In this document: positions 35,555 through 44,194 of the stretch, piece by piece
How positions within the stretch are numbered: the stretch's first letter is position 1
Layout of the letters: each line of letters begins with the position of its first letter
DNA from: Pelomonas sp. Root1444
GTDB taxonomy: Bacteria; Pseudomonadota; Gammaproteobacteria; Burkholderiales; Burkholderiaceae_C
Assembly: GCF_001426885.1 (NCBI RefSeq)
Contig: NZ_LMFP01000003.1
Span: forward strand, 124,001 to 188,000
Length of the DNA stretch: 64,000 bases
Reading direction: 5' to 3'
The notes under the pieces: model-generated
What the model was told of the DNA's origin: nothing
Databases searched by the model: none
Seen by the model: only the letters and a program-made list of their open reading frames with translations
Made by a program: the position numbers and the translations under genes

Positions 35555-36578
35555 TCGACTCCAGCGGGAGTGGCTGAGCGGCGGCCCGCTGTCCGCGGCG
35601 CTGCTGCCGCTGAGCTGGCTCTATCGCGGCCTGCTGGCGCTGCGCAGCGTGGCCTACCGCGTCGGCCTCCAGCGTGTCGAGACACTGCCGGTGCCGGTCA
35701 TCGTCGTCGGCAACTGGATCGTCGGCGGCGCCGGCAAGACACCCACGACGCTCGCCCTGCTGGAGCTGCTGCGCGCGCGTGGCCTGCGCGCCGGTGTGGT
35801 GTCGCGCGGCTACGGGCGCGAGGGCGACGCCATTCGCCTCGTCACGCAGGTGTCGACGGCCCGCGAGGTCGGCGACGAACCGCTGCTGATCCACCTGCGC
35901 GGCCGCGTGCCGGTGGCCGTCGGTCGCGACCGCGTCGCCGCAGCGCGGGCACTGCTGGCCGCCGAGCCGGGCCTGCAACTGCTGGTCAGCGACGATGGCC
36001 TGCAGCATTGGCGCCTGCCCCGGCAGCTGAGCCTGCTGGTCTTCGACGAACGCGGCCTGGGCAACGGCCGCCTGCTGCCGGCCGGCCCGCTGCGCCAGCC
36101 ACCGACCCCGCTGGCGGCGGACCAGCTCGTGGTCTACAACGCCCCCCGCCCCAGCACCGCCCTGCCCGGTTTCGTCGCCGAACGCCGCCTGGCCGGGGCC
36201 GTGACGCTGGCCGACTGGTGGGCCGGCCAACCCGCGCAACTGGAGACGCTGCTCGCGTTGCGCGCGCGACCGGGCCTGCTGGCGGTTGCCGGCGTCGCCC
36301 GGCCGCAGCGCTTCTTCGGGATGCTGGCCGACCTGGGCCTGCGCGTGGACACGCTGGCGCTGCCGGACCATGCGGACTTCGCGGCGCTGCCCTGGCCGGC
36401 CGATGCGGCCGGCGTGCTGCTGACCGAGAAGGACGCCGTGAAGCTGCCGCCCGGGCGCGTCGGCGCCCTGCCCGTCTGGGTCGTGGCGCTAGACTTCGCG
36501 CCCGGTGCCGGCTTCGAGGCCGCGCTGGACGAACAACTGCACAAACTCTCCCTGCCCGCCCGATGGACCACCGCCTGA
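35520..36578 (+). CDS. lpxK: Tetraacyldisaccharide 4'-kinase
   Basis: A 352-residue lipid A biosynthesis kinase adding the 4' phosphate at the inner membrane. It has an N-terminal membrane helix and the P-loop [15 protein letters not shown]. Further family stretches are [17 protein letters not shown] and LTEKDAVK. The GTG at 35520 lies inside exbD; it leaves the usual short N-terminus ([22 protein letters not shown]), whereas later starts would remove it. Confidence 0.93.
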   Translation: MSPSPRRPTLADRLQREWLSGGPLSAALLPLSWLYRGLLALRSVAYRVGLQRVETLPVPVIVVGNWIVGGAGKTPTTLALLELLRARGLRAGVVSRGYGREGDAIRLVTQVSTAREVGDEPLLIHLRGRVPVAVGRDRVAAARALLAAEPGLQLLVSDDGLQHWRLPRQLSLLVFDERGLGNGRLLPAGPLRQPPTPLAADQLVVYNAPRPSTALPGFVAERRLAGAVTLADWWAGQPAQLETLLALRARPGLLAVAGVARPQRFFGMLADLGLRVDTLALPDHADFAALPWPADAAGVLLTEKDAVKLPPGRVGALPVWVVALDFAPGAGFEAALDEQLHKLSLPARWTTA

Positions 36579-36769
36579 TCGAAATGCTCGTCTGCCCGCT
36601 GTGCAAGGGGCCGCTGACGCTGCTGCGCGAAGGTGAGCTGCCGGCCCTGGCCTGCCGCGCCGACCGCCTGGCCTTCCCCATCCGCGACGGCATCCCGCTG
36701 ATGCTGGAGAGCGAGGCCAAGCCCTGGGACCCCGAGGCGCCGACGCCGCCGGTCGAGCTGGCACCGTGA
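36563..36769 (+). CDS. Trm112 family protein
   Basis: A 68-residue protein with the pattern [16 protein letters not shown], then [20 protein letters not shown]. Only part of the zinc-ribbon cysteine set is visible. It overlaps lpxK by 16 nt and kdsB by 4 nt, a standard betaproteobacterial arrangement. Eukaryotic Trm112 activates methyltransferases; the bacterial role is open. Confidence 0.88.
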   Translation: MDHRLIEMLVCPLCKGPLTLLREGELPALACRADRLAFPIRDGIPLMLESEAKPWDPEAPTPPVELAP

Positions 36770-37503
36770 GCTTCACCGTCATCATCCCGGCGCGCCTGGC
36801 GTCGACGCGGCTGCCGAACAAGCCGCTGGCCGACATCGCCGGCCAGCCGATGATCGTGCGCGTCGCCCAGCGCGCGGCGCTGTCGGGTGCCGCCCAGGTC
36901 GTCGTGGCGACGGATGCGCCCGAGGTCGCAGCCGCCTGCGCGGCGCACGGCGTGCGCGCACTGATGACGCGGGCCGACCATCCGTCCGGCAGCGACCGAC
37001 TCGCCGAGGCCGTCGAGCAGCTCCGCCTGGCCGACGACGCGGTGGTCGTCAACGTGCAGGGCGACGAGCCACTGATCGCACCGGCCATGATCGATGCCTG
37101 CGCGGCGACGCTGGAGGCGCAATTGGATTGCGTGATGGCCACCGTGGCCCACACGTTGACCGACGTTGCCGAGTTCTCGAACCCGAACGTCGTCAAGCTG
37201 GTGACGGACAAGGCCGGCCGGGCGCTGTACTTTTCGCGCGCGCCCATCGCCTGGTGGCGCGACGGCGCTGGCGCGCCGAACCAGGCGCTGCGCCATGTCG
37301 GCTTGTATGCCTACCGCGCCGGCTTCCTGCGCCGCTTCCCGACGCTGGCCGTCAGCCCGTTGGAGCAGATCGAGTCGCTGGAGCAGCTGCGGGTGCTGTG
37401 GCATGGGGAGCGTATCGCCGTGCACGTCAGCAACGAGCGCCCTGGCCCGGGCGTCGACACCCCGGACGACCTGGAGCGCGTGCGACGCCTGATCAAGGCC
37501 TGA
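36766..37503 (+). CDS. kdsB: 3-deoxy-manno-octulosonate cytidylyltransferase
   Basis: A 245-residue cytoplasmic enzyme activating KDO as CMP-KDO for lipopolysaccharide core synthesis. Nucleotidyltransferase motifs: [21 protein letters not shown], then [12 protein letters not shown], and [11 protein letters not shown]. The GTG at 36766 overlaps the Trm112 stop (GTGA). Confidence 0.95.
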   Translation: MSFTVIIPARLASTRLPNKPLADIAGQPMIVRVAQRAALSGAAQVVVATDAPEVAAACAAHGVRALMTRADHPSGSDRLAEAVEQLRLADDAVVVNVQGDEPLIAPAMIDACAATLEAQLDCVMATVAHTLTDVAEFSNPNVVKLVTDKAGRALYFSRAPIAWWRDGAGAPNQALRHVGLYAYRAGFLRRFPTLAVSPLEQIESLEQLRVLWHGERIAVHVSNERPGPGVDTPDDLERVRRLIKA

Positions 37504-37557
37504 AGCGGCACGGCACGTCAGGCCCCCGAAAGGCCGCGTGCGATACTCGACCGCTGA

Positions 37558-38256
<699 letters not shown>

Positions 38257-38275
38257 GCCGACTGACGCTACATCC

Positions 38276-38307
38276 AAGCCGCGGCGCCCAGGCCCCGCGG
38301 CTTTTTT
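38276..38307 (+). terminator. Rho-independent terminator of adk
   Basis: 9-bp stem AAGCCGCGG/CCGCGGCTT (38276-38303) directly followed by a run of six T. Confidence 0.92.
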
Positions 38308-38356
38308 GTCGGCCACAATTGACGTTCACGTCAATCAATCCCAGGAGATCCTCACC

Positions 38357-39115
<759 letters not shown>

Positions 39116-39134
39116 TGCGGCAGTCGCCATGAAA

Positions 39135-39162
39135 AAAGGGCCTGGTTCGCACCAGGCCCTTT
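39135..39162. terminator. Bidirectional terminator between SDR and repeat-protein genes
   Basis: Perfect 11-bp stem AAAGGGCCTGG/CCAGGCCCTTT with a 6-nt loop, flanked by A-run and T-rich sequence, between two convergent genes. Confidence 0.9.
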
Positions 39163-39181
39163 GCTTTGACGAAACTGCCAA

Positions 39182-40441
39182 TCAGCGCTTGGCGCTGCGC
39201 GACTGGATGATCCACAGGCGAGCCAGATCGGCAGCGCCTTCATTGCCCTTGACGGACTTCCACGCGGCCTGCGCCTTGGCGCCGTCACCGGCCAGTTGAT
39301 AGGCCAGACCGAGGTAGAGCTTGGCGTCTTCCGGGCGCTTCAGGTTGCCCTTGGCGATGCCCTGCTCGATCTGGGTGATGCCCTTCTTGGCATTGCCGCC
39401 GAAGGCATTGGCCAGGCCCAGCGTCACGAAGGCGTTGCCGTCCTTGGCGTCCTCGGCAGCCTTCTCGTTGGCCGCGGCATTGGCCTTGGCTTCGCCGATC
39501 TTCTTGACCATCAGGTCGGCCAGGCGCTTATGGCGGGCGCCCTCGGCACCTTGCCCCAGCACGCCCGCCGCCATGCCCTTGTCGACGACCTGCTTGCCTT
39601 CTTCCGGATAGCCGGCCTGGGCAGCCAGTTGGGCCATCTCCATGTAGTCTTCGGCGCCGCGCGACATGTTGCCGGTCGCCAAGCGCAGACGGTAGAGGTC
39701 GAGCGCATAGCGGCTGGTGTCGAAGCTCTTCTTCTGCGGCAGGCTGCCGAGGATCTGGGCCCACAGCTTGGGATCGGGGTAGAAGTTCAGCAGCTTCTCG
39801 GTCGCCACGCTCTCGGCATGGGCGTCGCCCTTCTTCTGCGCCGCGAACAGCAGCAGATTGAGCTTGTCCTTCGCGGGCGCGCGGCCGGCGCGCTCGTCGG
39901 CAGCGATCTCGTCCAGCGTGTCCTTGATGGTCGACGTCATGTCACCCGACAGGAACTGGGCGTTCTGCTGCACCTGCTTCATCGTGGCGCTGTTGCCGCC
40001 TTCCTTGAAGTAGCGCTGCGACCAGGTCAGGGCCTTGCCGTTGTCCTTGTTGCGCAGATAGGTGCCGGCGATGGCTTCCATGTATTGCAGCTGCTGGGCC
40101 TGCGACAGCTTGCCAGCGCCCTTCAGCACTTCGAACGAGCGGGCCATCGTGTCAGGCTCGTTGGCACCCATGGCGGCCGAGAAGCGCACGCCTTCGATGG
40201 CGTTGTTCTCGGCAGCCGTGCGCCCGCCGACAGCCTCTGCGTCGCGCAGCTTGCCGAGCGCGTCCTTGAACTTGCCCGCCTTGACCAGCTTGCTGGCCTC
40301 GGTCAGGGGCGTGCCCACTTCCTTGCGCACGCTTTCCTGCGCCGATGCTTGATTGAAGCCGAACTCGGCACCCGGCGCACCGTTCAGGGACAGGGCCAGA
40401 GCCCCAACGGCGACAGCCACCACGGTTTTCAAAGTCTTCAA
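39182..40441 (-). CDS. Exported tetratricopeptide-like repeat protein of the tonB cluster
   Basis: A 419-residue protein with a signal peptide (MKTLKTVVAVAVGALALSLN) and helical repeats throughout (for example EASKLVKAGKFKDALGKLRDAE, and DAKLYLGLAYQLAGDGAKAQAAW). The TTG at 40441 is chosen because AGGAG lies 6 nt upstream. It is the last gene of the tonB-exbB-exbD-exbD unit. A scaffold or accessory role for the TonB complex is inferred from context. Confidence 0.75.
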   Translation of the reverse strand: MKTLKTVVAVAVGALALSLNGAPGAEFGFNQASAQESVRKEVGTPLTEASKLVKAGKFKDALGKLRDAEAVGGRTAAENNAIEGVRFSAAMGANEPDTMARSFEVLKGAGKLSQAQQLQYMEAIAGTYLRNKDNGKALTWSQRYFKEGGNSATMKQVQQNAQFLSGDMTSTIKDTLDEIAADERAGRAPAKDKLNLLLFAAQKKGDAHAESVATEKLLNFYPDPKLWAQILGSLPQKKSFDTSRYALDLYRLRLATGNMSRGAEDYMEMAQLAAQAGYPEEGKQVVDKGMAAGVLGQGAEGARHKRLADLMVKKIGEAKANAAANEKAAEDAKDGNAFVTLGLANAFGGNAKKGITQIEQGIAKGNLKRPEDAKLYLGLAYQLAGDGAKAQAAWKSVKGNEGAADLARLWIIQSRSAKR

Positions 40442-40524
40442 CTTGCTCTCCTGCAAAGCAAAAACGCGCCGCCCTTTCGGGCAGCGCGCATCAAAGTATC
40501 GCGTTCAGCGGTCCCGGGTACACG

Positions 40525-40962
40525 TCACTTGACGTATTGCTCGTTACCAACCATGCCCATCTTCTTGACGCTGTTGCGCTGGGCCGAGGCCATCACCGCA
40601 GCGACGACGCCATAGTCGACAAGCTTGTTCGGCTTGATGTGGATTTCCGGCTGATCGCTGATCGACATCGCACCGATCTCCTGCATCTTCGCGTTCACCG
40701 CGTCGAGGTTCGGCAACGCGGCTTCGTCCCAGTAGACCGTGCCGTCAAAGTCGATCATGACAGTGTGGACGATCGGCTCGGATGGCGGCGGTGTCGTGCT
40801 CGGCGGCGGCATGTCGAGGTTCACGGTGTGCAACTGGATCGGGATGGTGATGATGAGCATCACCAACAGCACCAGCATCACGTCGATCAGCGGCGTCGTG
40901 TTGACGTCCATCATGACTTCGGGTTCACCGTCGCCCGACGAGCTTCCAACGTTCATTCCCAT
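40525..40962 (-). CDS. exbD: ExbD family biopolymer transport protein (second copy)
   Basis: A 145-residue protein with an N-terminal span (DVNTTPLIDVMLVLLVMLIIT) carrying the proton-path Asp, and a periplasmic domain with a Pro-rich linker (MPPPSTTPPPSEPI). It lies 15 nt after the other exbD, to which it is related only in the membrane part. Two different ExbD proteins may serve one ExbB. Confidence 0.9.
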   Translation of the reverse strand: MGMNVGSSSGDGEPEVMMDVNTTPLIDVMLVLLVMLIITIPIQLHTVNLDMPPPSTTPPPSEPIVHTVMIDFDGTVYWDEAALPNLDAVNAKMQEIGAMSISDQPEIHIKPNKLVDYGVVAAVMASAQRNSVKKMGMVGNEQYVK

Positions 40963-40977
40963 ATTCGACTCCTGGGA

Positions 40978-41406
40978 TCAGCCGCCACGAGCCGGCGGCT
41001 CGGTGACGAAGTTGATCTTCATGATGCCTGCGCGCTGGCAGGCGAAGATCACGCGACCGACCGACTCATAGCGCGACTTGTCGTCGCCGCGGATGTGCAC
41101 CTCGGGCTGCGGGTTCTTGACCGATTCCTTGCCGAGGCGCTTGACCAGCTCCTCCATGTCCGGAATCAGCTTGGTACCCCAATAGACGTCGCCGTCCTTG
41201 CTGACCGAGATTTCGATGTTTTCCGGCTTGGTGATGCGGACCTGGTTGGTCTCCTTGGGGAGATTCACCGCGATCGACTGCGTCACCACCGGCACGGTGA
41301 TGAGGAAGATGATCAAGAGCACCAACATCACGTCCACGAGGGGCGTGGTGTTGATGGTCGAGACCACATCGTCCTCGCCGGAAGAAGATCCGACGTTCAT
41401 GCCCAT
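40978..41406 (-). CDS. exbD: ExbD family biopolymer transport protein (first copy)
   Basis: A 142-residue protein with the span INTTPLVDVMLVLLIIFLITV and a periplasmic domain (VNLPKETNQVRITKPENIEI). Both ExbD copies begin MGMNVGSSSG, a sign of an old tandem duplication. It transmits proton-motive force from ExbB to TonB. It lies 30 nt after exbB. Confidence 0.92.
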   Translation of the reverse strand: MGMNVGSSSGEDDVVSTINTTPLVDVMLVLLIIFLITVPVVTQSIAVNLPKETNQVRITKPENIEISVSKDGDVYWGTKLIPDMEELVKRLGKESVKNPQPEVHIRGDDKSRYESVGRVIFACQRAGIMKINFVTEPPARGG

Positions 41407-41436
41407 GGCATTGGCTCCTGTGAGCGGTTGCCGGGC

Positions 41437-42261
41437 TTAGCGCTTGGCGACCGAGCGGTTACCCATCAGCACGCCATGCAGGTCGCCCGCGAAGGAACGG
41501 ACCTGGCTCATGACGCTCTTGTTGCGATTGACCAGCCAGTTGTAGCCCAGCACGGCCGGCACGGCGACGAACAGACCGATGGCGGTCATGATCAGCGCGG
41601 CGCCCACGGGGCCGGCCACCTTGTCGATGGAGGCCTGGCCGGCAAGACCGATGGCGGTCAGCGCGTTCAGGATGCCCCACACCGTGCCGAACAGGCCGAT
41701 GAAGGGAGCGGTCGAACCGACGGTCGCCAGGAAGCCCAGGCCGGCGGAGATCTTGGAGTTGACGTCAGCGACGGCGCGGTCGACGTTCATCGTCACCCAG
41801 CTGCTGTGGTCGATGTTCTCGGTCAGAGCGCCTTCATGGTGCTCCGAAGCCTCGATGGCGGTGGTGGCGATGTAGCGGAAGGCGCTTTCTTCCTTCAGCG
41901 CGCGCACGCCGTCAGCCAGGCTGGGCTTCTTGAAGAACGTGGCACGGACTTCCTTGGCTTCCGAAGCCAGCTTGCTTGTGTCCCAGAGGCGCACGACCAG
42001 GATGTACCAGGAACCCATGGACATGATGCCCAGCAGAACCAGCACGAACTGGTCGACGATATTGCCGTGAGCCAGGATGTTCGTCAGGCTGTACGGGTTC
42101 TCAGCGGGCTTGGAGGCAGCGGCAGCCGGAGCGGCGGCGGCGTCAACCACGGCGGCCGAGGCAGCGTCGGCCGGCTTCTGATCTTGCGCGTGGGCAGGCG
42201 AAACGGCCAGGGTCGCGGCCATGGCGATGGCGGCAAGGAAGCCGGTGATGCGAGAAATCAT
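41437..42261 (-). CDS. exbB: ExbB, TonB-system proton channel
   Basis: A 274-residue protein with an N-terminal signal-like segment and Ala-rich periplasmic linker (AAVVDAAAAPAAAASKPAENP), then the three ExbB membrane segments, with LGFLATVGSTAPFIGLFGTVWGI as the signature. The ATG at 42261 is chosen; the open frame extends into non-conserved sequence. Operon order tonB-exbB-exbD-exbD. Confidence 0.93.
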   Translation of the reverse strand: MISRITGFLAAIAMAATLAVSPAHAQDQKPADAASAAVVDAAAAPAAAASKPAENPYSLTNILAHGNIVDQFVLVLLGIMSMGSWYILVVRLWDTSKLASEAKEVRATFFKKPSLADGVRALKEESAFRYIATTAIEASEHHEGALTENIDHSSWVTMNVDRAVADVNSKISAGLGFLATVGSTAPFIGLFGTVWGILNALTAIGLAGQASIDKVAGPVGAALIMTAIGLFVAVPAVLGYNWLVNRNKSVMSQVRSFAGDLHGVLMGNRSVAKR

Positions 42262-42341
42262 GGAGTCAACTCCTAGGGAAAAATTCTGGTTTGTAACGTT
42301 CTGAGTGCGCCAGGCCGGCGCCGGGATTCGAGACAGGTCGC

Positions 42342-42986
42342 TTAGTCGATCTTGAACTGGAACTCCTGCTCGAACACGTGATCGCCCGGGCATTCGTAGG
42401 TGTCCTGCAGCGTCTGCGTGATCGCCTGAATCAGCGCGCGCTGTGCCTTGCGATCAACGCCGCCACGCAACGAGGTGACCTCGGCGGAAACGACGCGACC
42501 GGCCTTCACGGTCGCCACGGCCTTGAAGAGGGCCTCACCGCTCCAGTTGACCGACGGCAGTTCCGGTTTGCTCATCTTGGTGCAAACCATGCCGGCGGTG
42601 ACCTTGCCGGCGGGCTTGGCGACGGGCGCCGGTGCGGGTGCAGCTGCCGGCGCCGGACGCGGAATGTCGGCAGCGGGCGGCGCGACCTGCGTCGACTGGA
42701 TGGGCGGGGCCGGCGGCGCGGGTGCAGTCACCTGGAATTCAGGCGGCGGCACGAACGGCGGCGGCGGTGCCTTCAGGTCGGGCGGCGGCGGCACGACCTT
42801 CTCGGGCGGCGGCGGCGGCTTGACCTTCTCTTCGATCACCTTGACGTCGATGGGACCGGTGACCTTCTTGACGATGTCGCGAGCCAGGCCGCTGGCCAAT
42901 GCATAGATGGCTACAACGTGGATCAGGACCACGATGCCGAAGCCCGTGAACCGCGACGCGCCCTGCTTCTCCTGCGCAAAATTCAT
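42342..42986 (-). CDS. tonB: TonB energy transducer
   Basis: A 214-residue protein with an N-terminal membrane anchor (about 17-37), a long Pro-rich periplasm-spanning linker (VKPPPPPEKVVPPPPDLKAP, then many AP repeats) and a C-terminal TonB fold (VNWSGEALFKAVATVKAGRV). GGAG precedes the ATG at 42986. It powers outer-membrane receptors such as the one at 44195-46873. Confidence 0.92.
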   Translation of the reverse strand: MNFAQEKQGASRFTGFGIVVLIHVVAIYALASGLARDIVKKVTGPIDVKVIEEKVKPPPPPEKVVPPPPDLKAPPPPFVPPPEFQVTAPAPPAPPIQSTQVAPPAADIPRPAPAAAPAPAPVAKPAGKVTAGMVCTKMSKPELPSVNWSGEALFKAVATVKAGRVVSAEVTSLRGGVDRKAQRALIQAITQTLQDTYECPGDHVFEQEFQFKID

Positions 42987-43429
42987 GCGCGCTCCTTCTT
43001 GCAACTACAAATCACAGTCGATGACTCTCAGGAAAGCGGCCACTGGGACGGCGGAAGTTGCGCTCCTGCCGTGACTAACTCCCGAAGGGCGTGGATTCTA
43101 GATCGCGAAGAGAACGTTTCCGCCTCGTTGAAAACACGCAGTCCGCCGGGACATGTAAAGGCTCATGTACACCTGTTCCGGCCAAAAAAAACGCCCGGTG
43201 GCTGAGGCCGTCGGGCACGCGTTTCATCGCCACGAACCAGGTGAAGGAGACCCCACACCACCGGCCAATGCTGGCCATGCGGTCATCTTAGCCCCGCGTC
43301 TCTGAGCCCCTTCCTGGGGCTAACCCGGGCAAGCGGAACAGCGTGATTACACGCATCCGGACACAAAAAAGTGCGGCGTTAGGCACATTTGCCGGCGCTA
43401 GATGAGGAACCGGCCGGCATGGGTCGCCC
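42987..43429 (-). ncRNA. Structured region upstream of tonB, possible small RNA or long 3' UTR
   Basis: No supported protein gene. On the minus strand hairpins follow one another: GCGTG-TAAT-CACGC, AGCCCC-N5-GGGGCT and GGCCA-GCAT-TGGCC. They end in a terminator at 43184-43216: stem GCCCG/CGGGC plus inner pairs, then eight T. The terminator sits about 200 nt before tonB on the same strand. It may end the 2OG-oxygenase transcript, an independent small RNA, or attenuate tonB. No known riboswitch class was recognised. Confidence 0.35.
43184..43216 (-). terminator. Rho-independent terminator upstream of tonB
   Basis: Outer stem of five GC pairs and inner stem of three, separated by two mismatches, loop CTCA, followed on the minus strand by a run of eight T (43191-43184). 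Confidence 0.75.
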
Positions 43430-44131
43430 TCAAGCTGCGATCAACCATCCTGTGATGGCTTGACGTTGGGCTTGTGCAAACGGCGGAACATAGGATACGA
43501 AATGGGTCTGTGGTACCGCAAACAGCGACAGCGAATTGAAGTGCGGGAAGAAGCTGTCTCGGACAGTTCCGTCGCGCTCGCTGAAATGCAGCAGGCCGCC
43601 CCAATCTGGCCGCCACTGTCGGGTCAGGTTGATGACGTACGCCAGGCGCCGGTTCTCCACGTCGACATGGTCGTCGTGCGCCAGCAGGAAGCTGCCCGGC
43701 GCGTACATAGTGGCCTGGGCGTACACCCGGTTGATCTCCTGAATGCCGGTGATGCGGCGCATCACGGACAGAAAGGCCTCGTCAGCCATCCAGCGGATGA
43801 AGCGTGCGAGCAGTCCGGTGTCGCCTCGCTGCAGCGCATCGGCAAGGGATTCAGTGAAGAACGAGAACTGGAACTCGTGGCGCGCAACATCGACGATGCC
43901 ATCGATCAGGTAGGCACGCTCGCCGGCATCGAGCCCCCTGAGTTGATCCCCCGTCAGGCGTCGGTCCCCTTGTGTGTCGCGGTAGCACAGGCTCCAGTCG
44001 ATGACCTCGACGGCGCGCGCCAGGGCGTCCGCCACGTCCGGCCTGAAAAAATCCCGGATCAGCAGGCGGCCGCCGCGGCTGAACTCTGCATTCAGCTGGC
44101 TCAGATCGAGGTTGGGATTGGTGTAGTCCAT
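43430..44131 (-). CDS. 2OG-Fe(II) oxygenase, prolyl hydroxylase-like
   Basis: A 233-residue soluble enzyme with a double-stranded beta-helix core. The iron site is visible as HDDHVD (HxD) in the centre and a distal His in PQTHFVSYVP, followed by the basic 2-oxoglutarate-binding region. It uses 2-oxoglutarate and oxygen to hydroxylate an unknown substrate. It lies 63 nt after the TonB-dependent receptor on the same strand; such pairing is frequent. Substrate not predictable. Confidence 0.82.
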   Translation of the reverse strand: MDYTNPNLDLSQLNAEFSRGGRLLIRDFFRPDVADALARAVEVIDWSLCYRDTQGDRRLTGDQLRGLDAGERAYLIDGIVDVARHEFQFSFFTESLADALQRGDTGLLARFIRWMADEAFLSVMRRITGIQEINRVYAQATMYAPGSFLLAHDDHVDVENRRLAYVINLTRQWRPDWGGLLHFSERDGTVRDSFFPHFNSLSLFAVPQTHFVSYVPPFAQAQRQAITGWLIAA

Positions 44132-44151
44132 ACGCAGGCAGCAGAACGAAA

Positions 44152-44171
44152 AGCAGGCCCGAAGGCCTGCT
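44152..44171 (-). terminator. Hairpin between receptor and oxygenase genes
   Basis: Perfect 8-bp stem AGCAGGCC/GGCCTGCT with a CGAA loop, followed on the minus strand by only TTTT. It may partly terminate receptor transcription and reduce oxygenase expression. Confidence 0.55.
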
Positions 44172-44194
44172 GGATTGTGTTCGCCCGACGGCGA

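Noticed and set aside
43075-43278. 67-codon minus-strand frame in the gap before tonB
   Set aside because: Reads through the terminator and has no ribosome site or family-like sequence.
43218-43430. Riboswitch (TPP or cobalamin class) upstream of tonB
   Set aside because: Hairpins are present, but none of the conserved boxes of these classes could be found.
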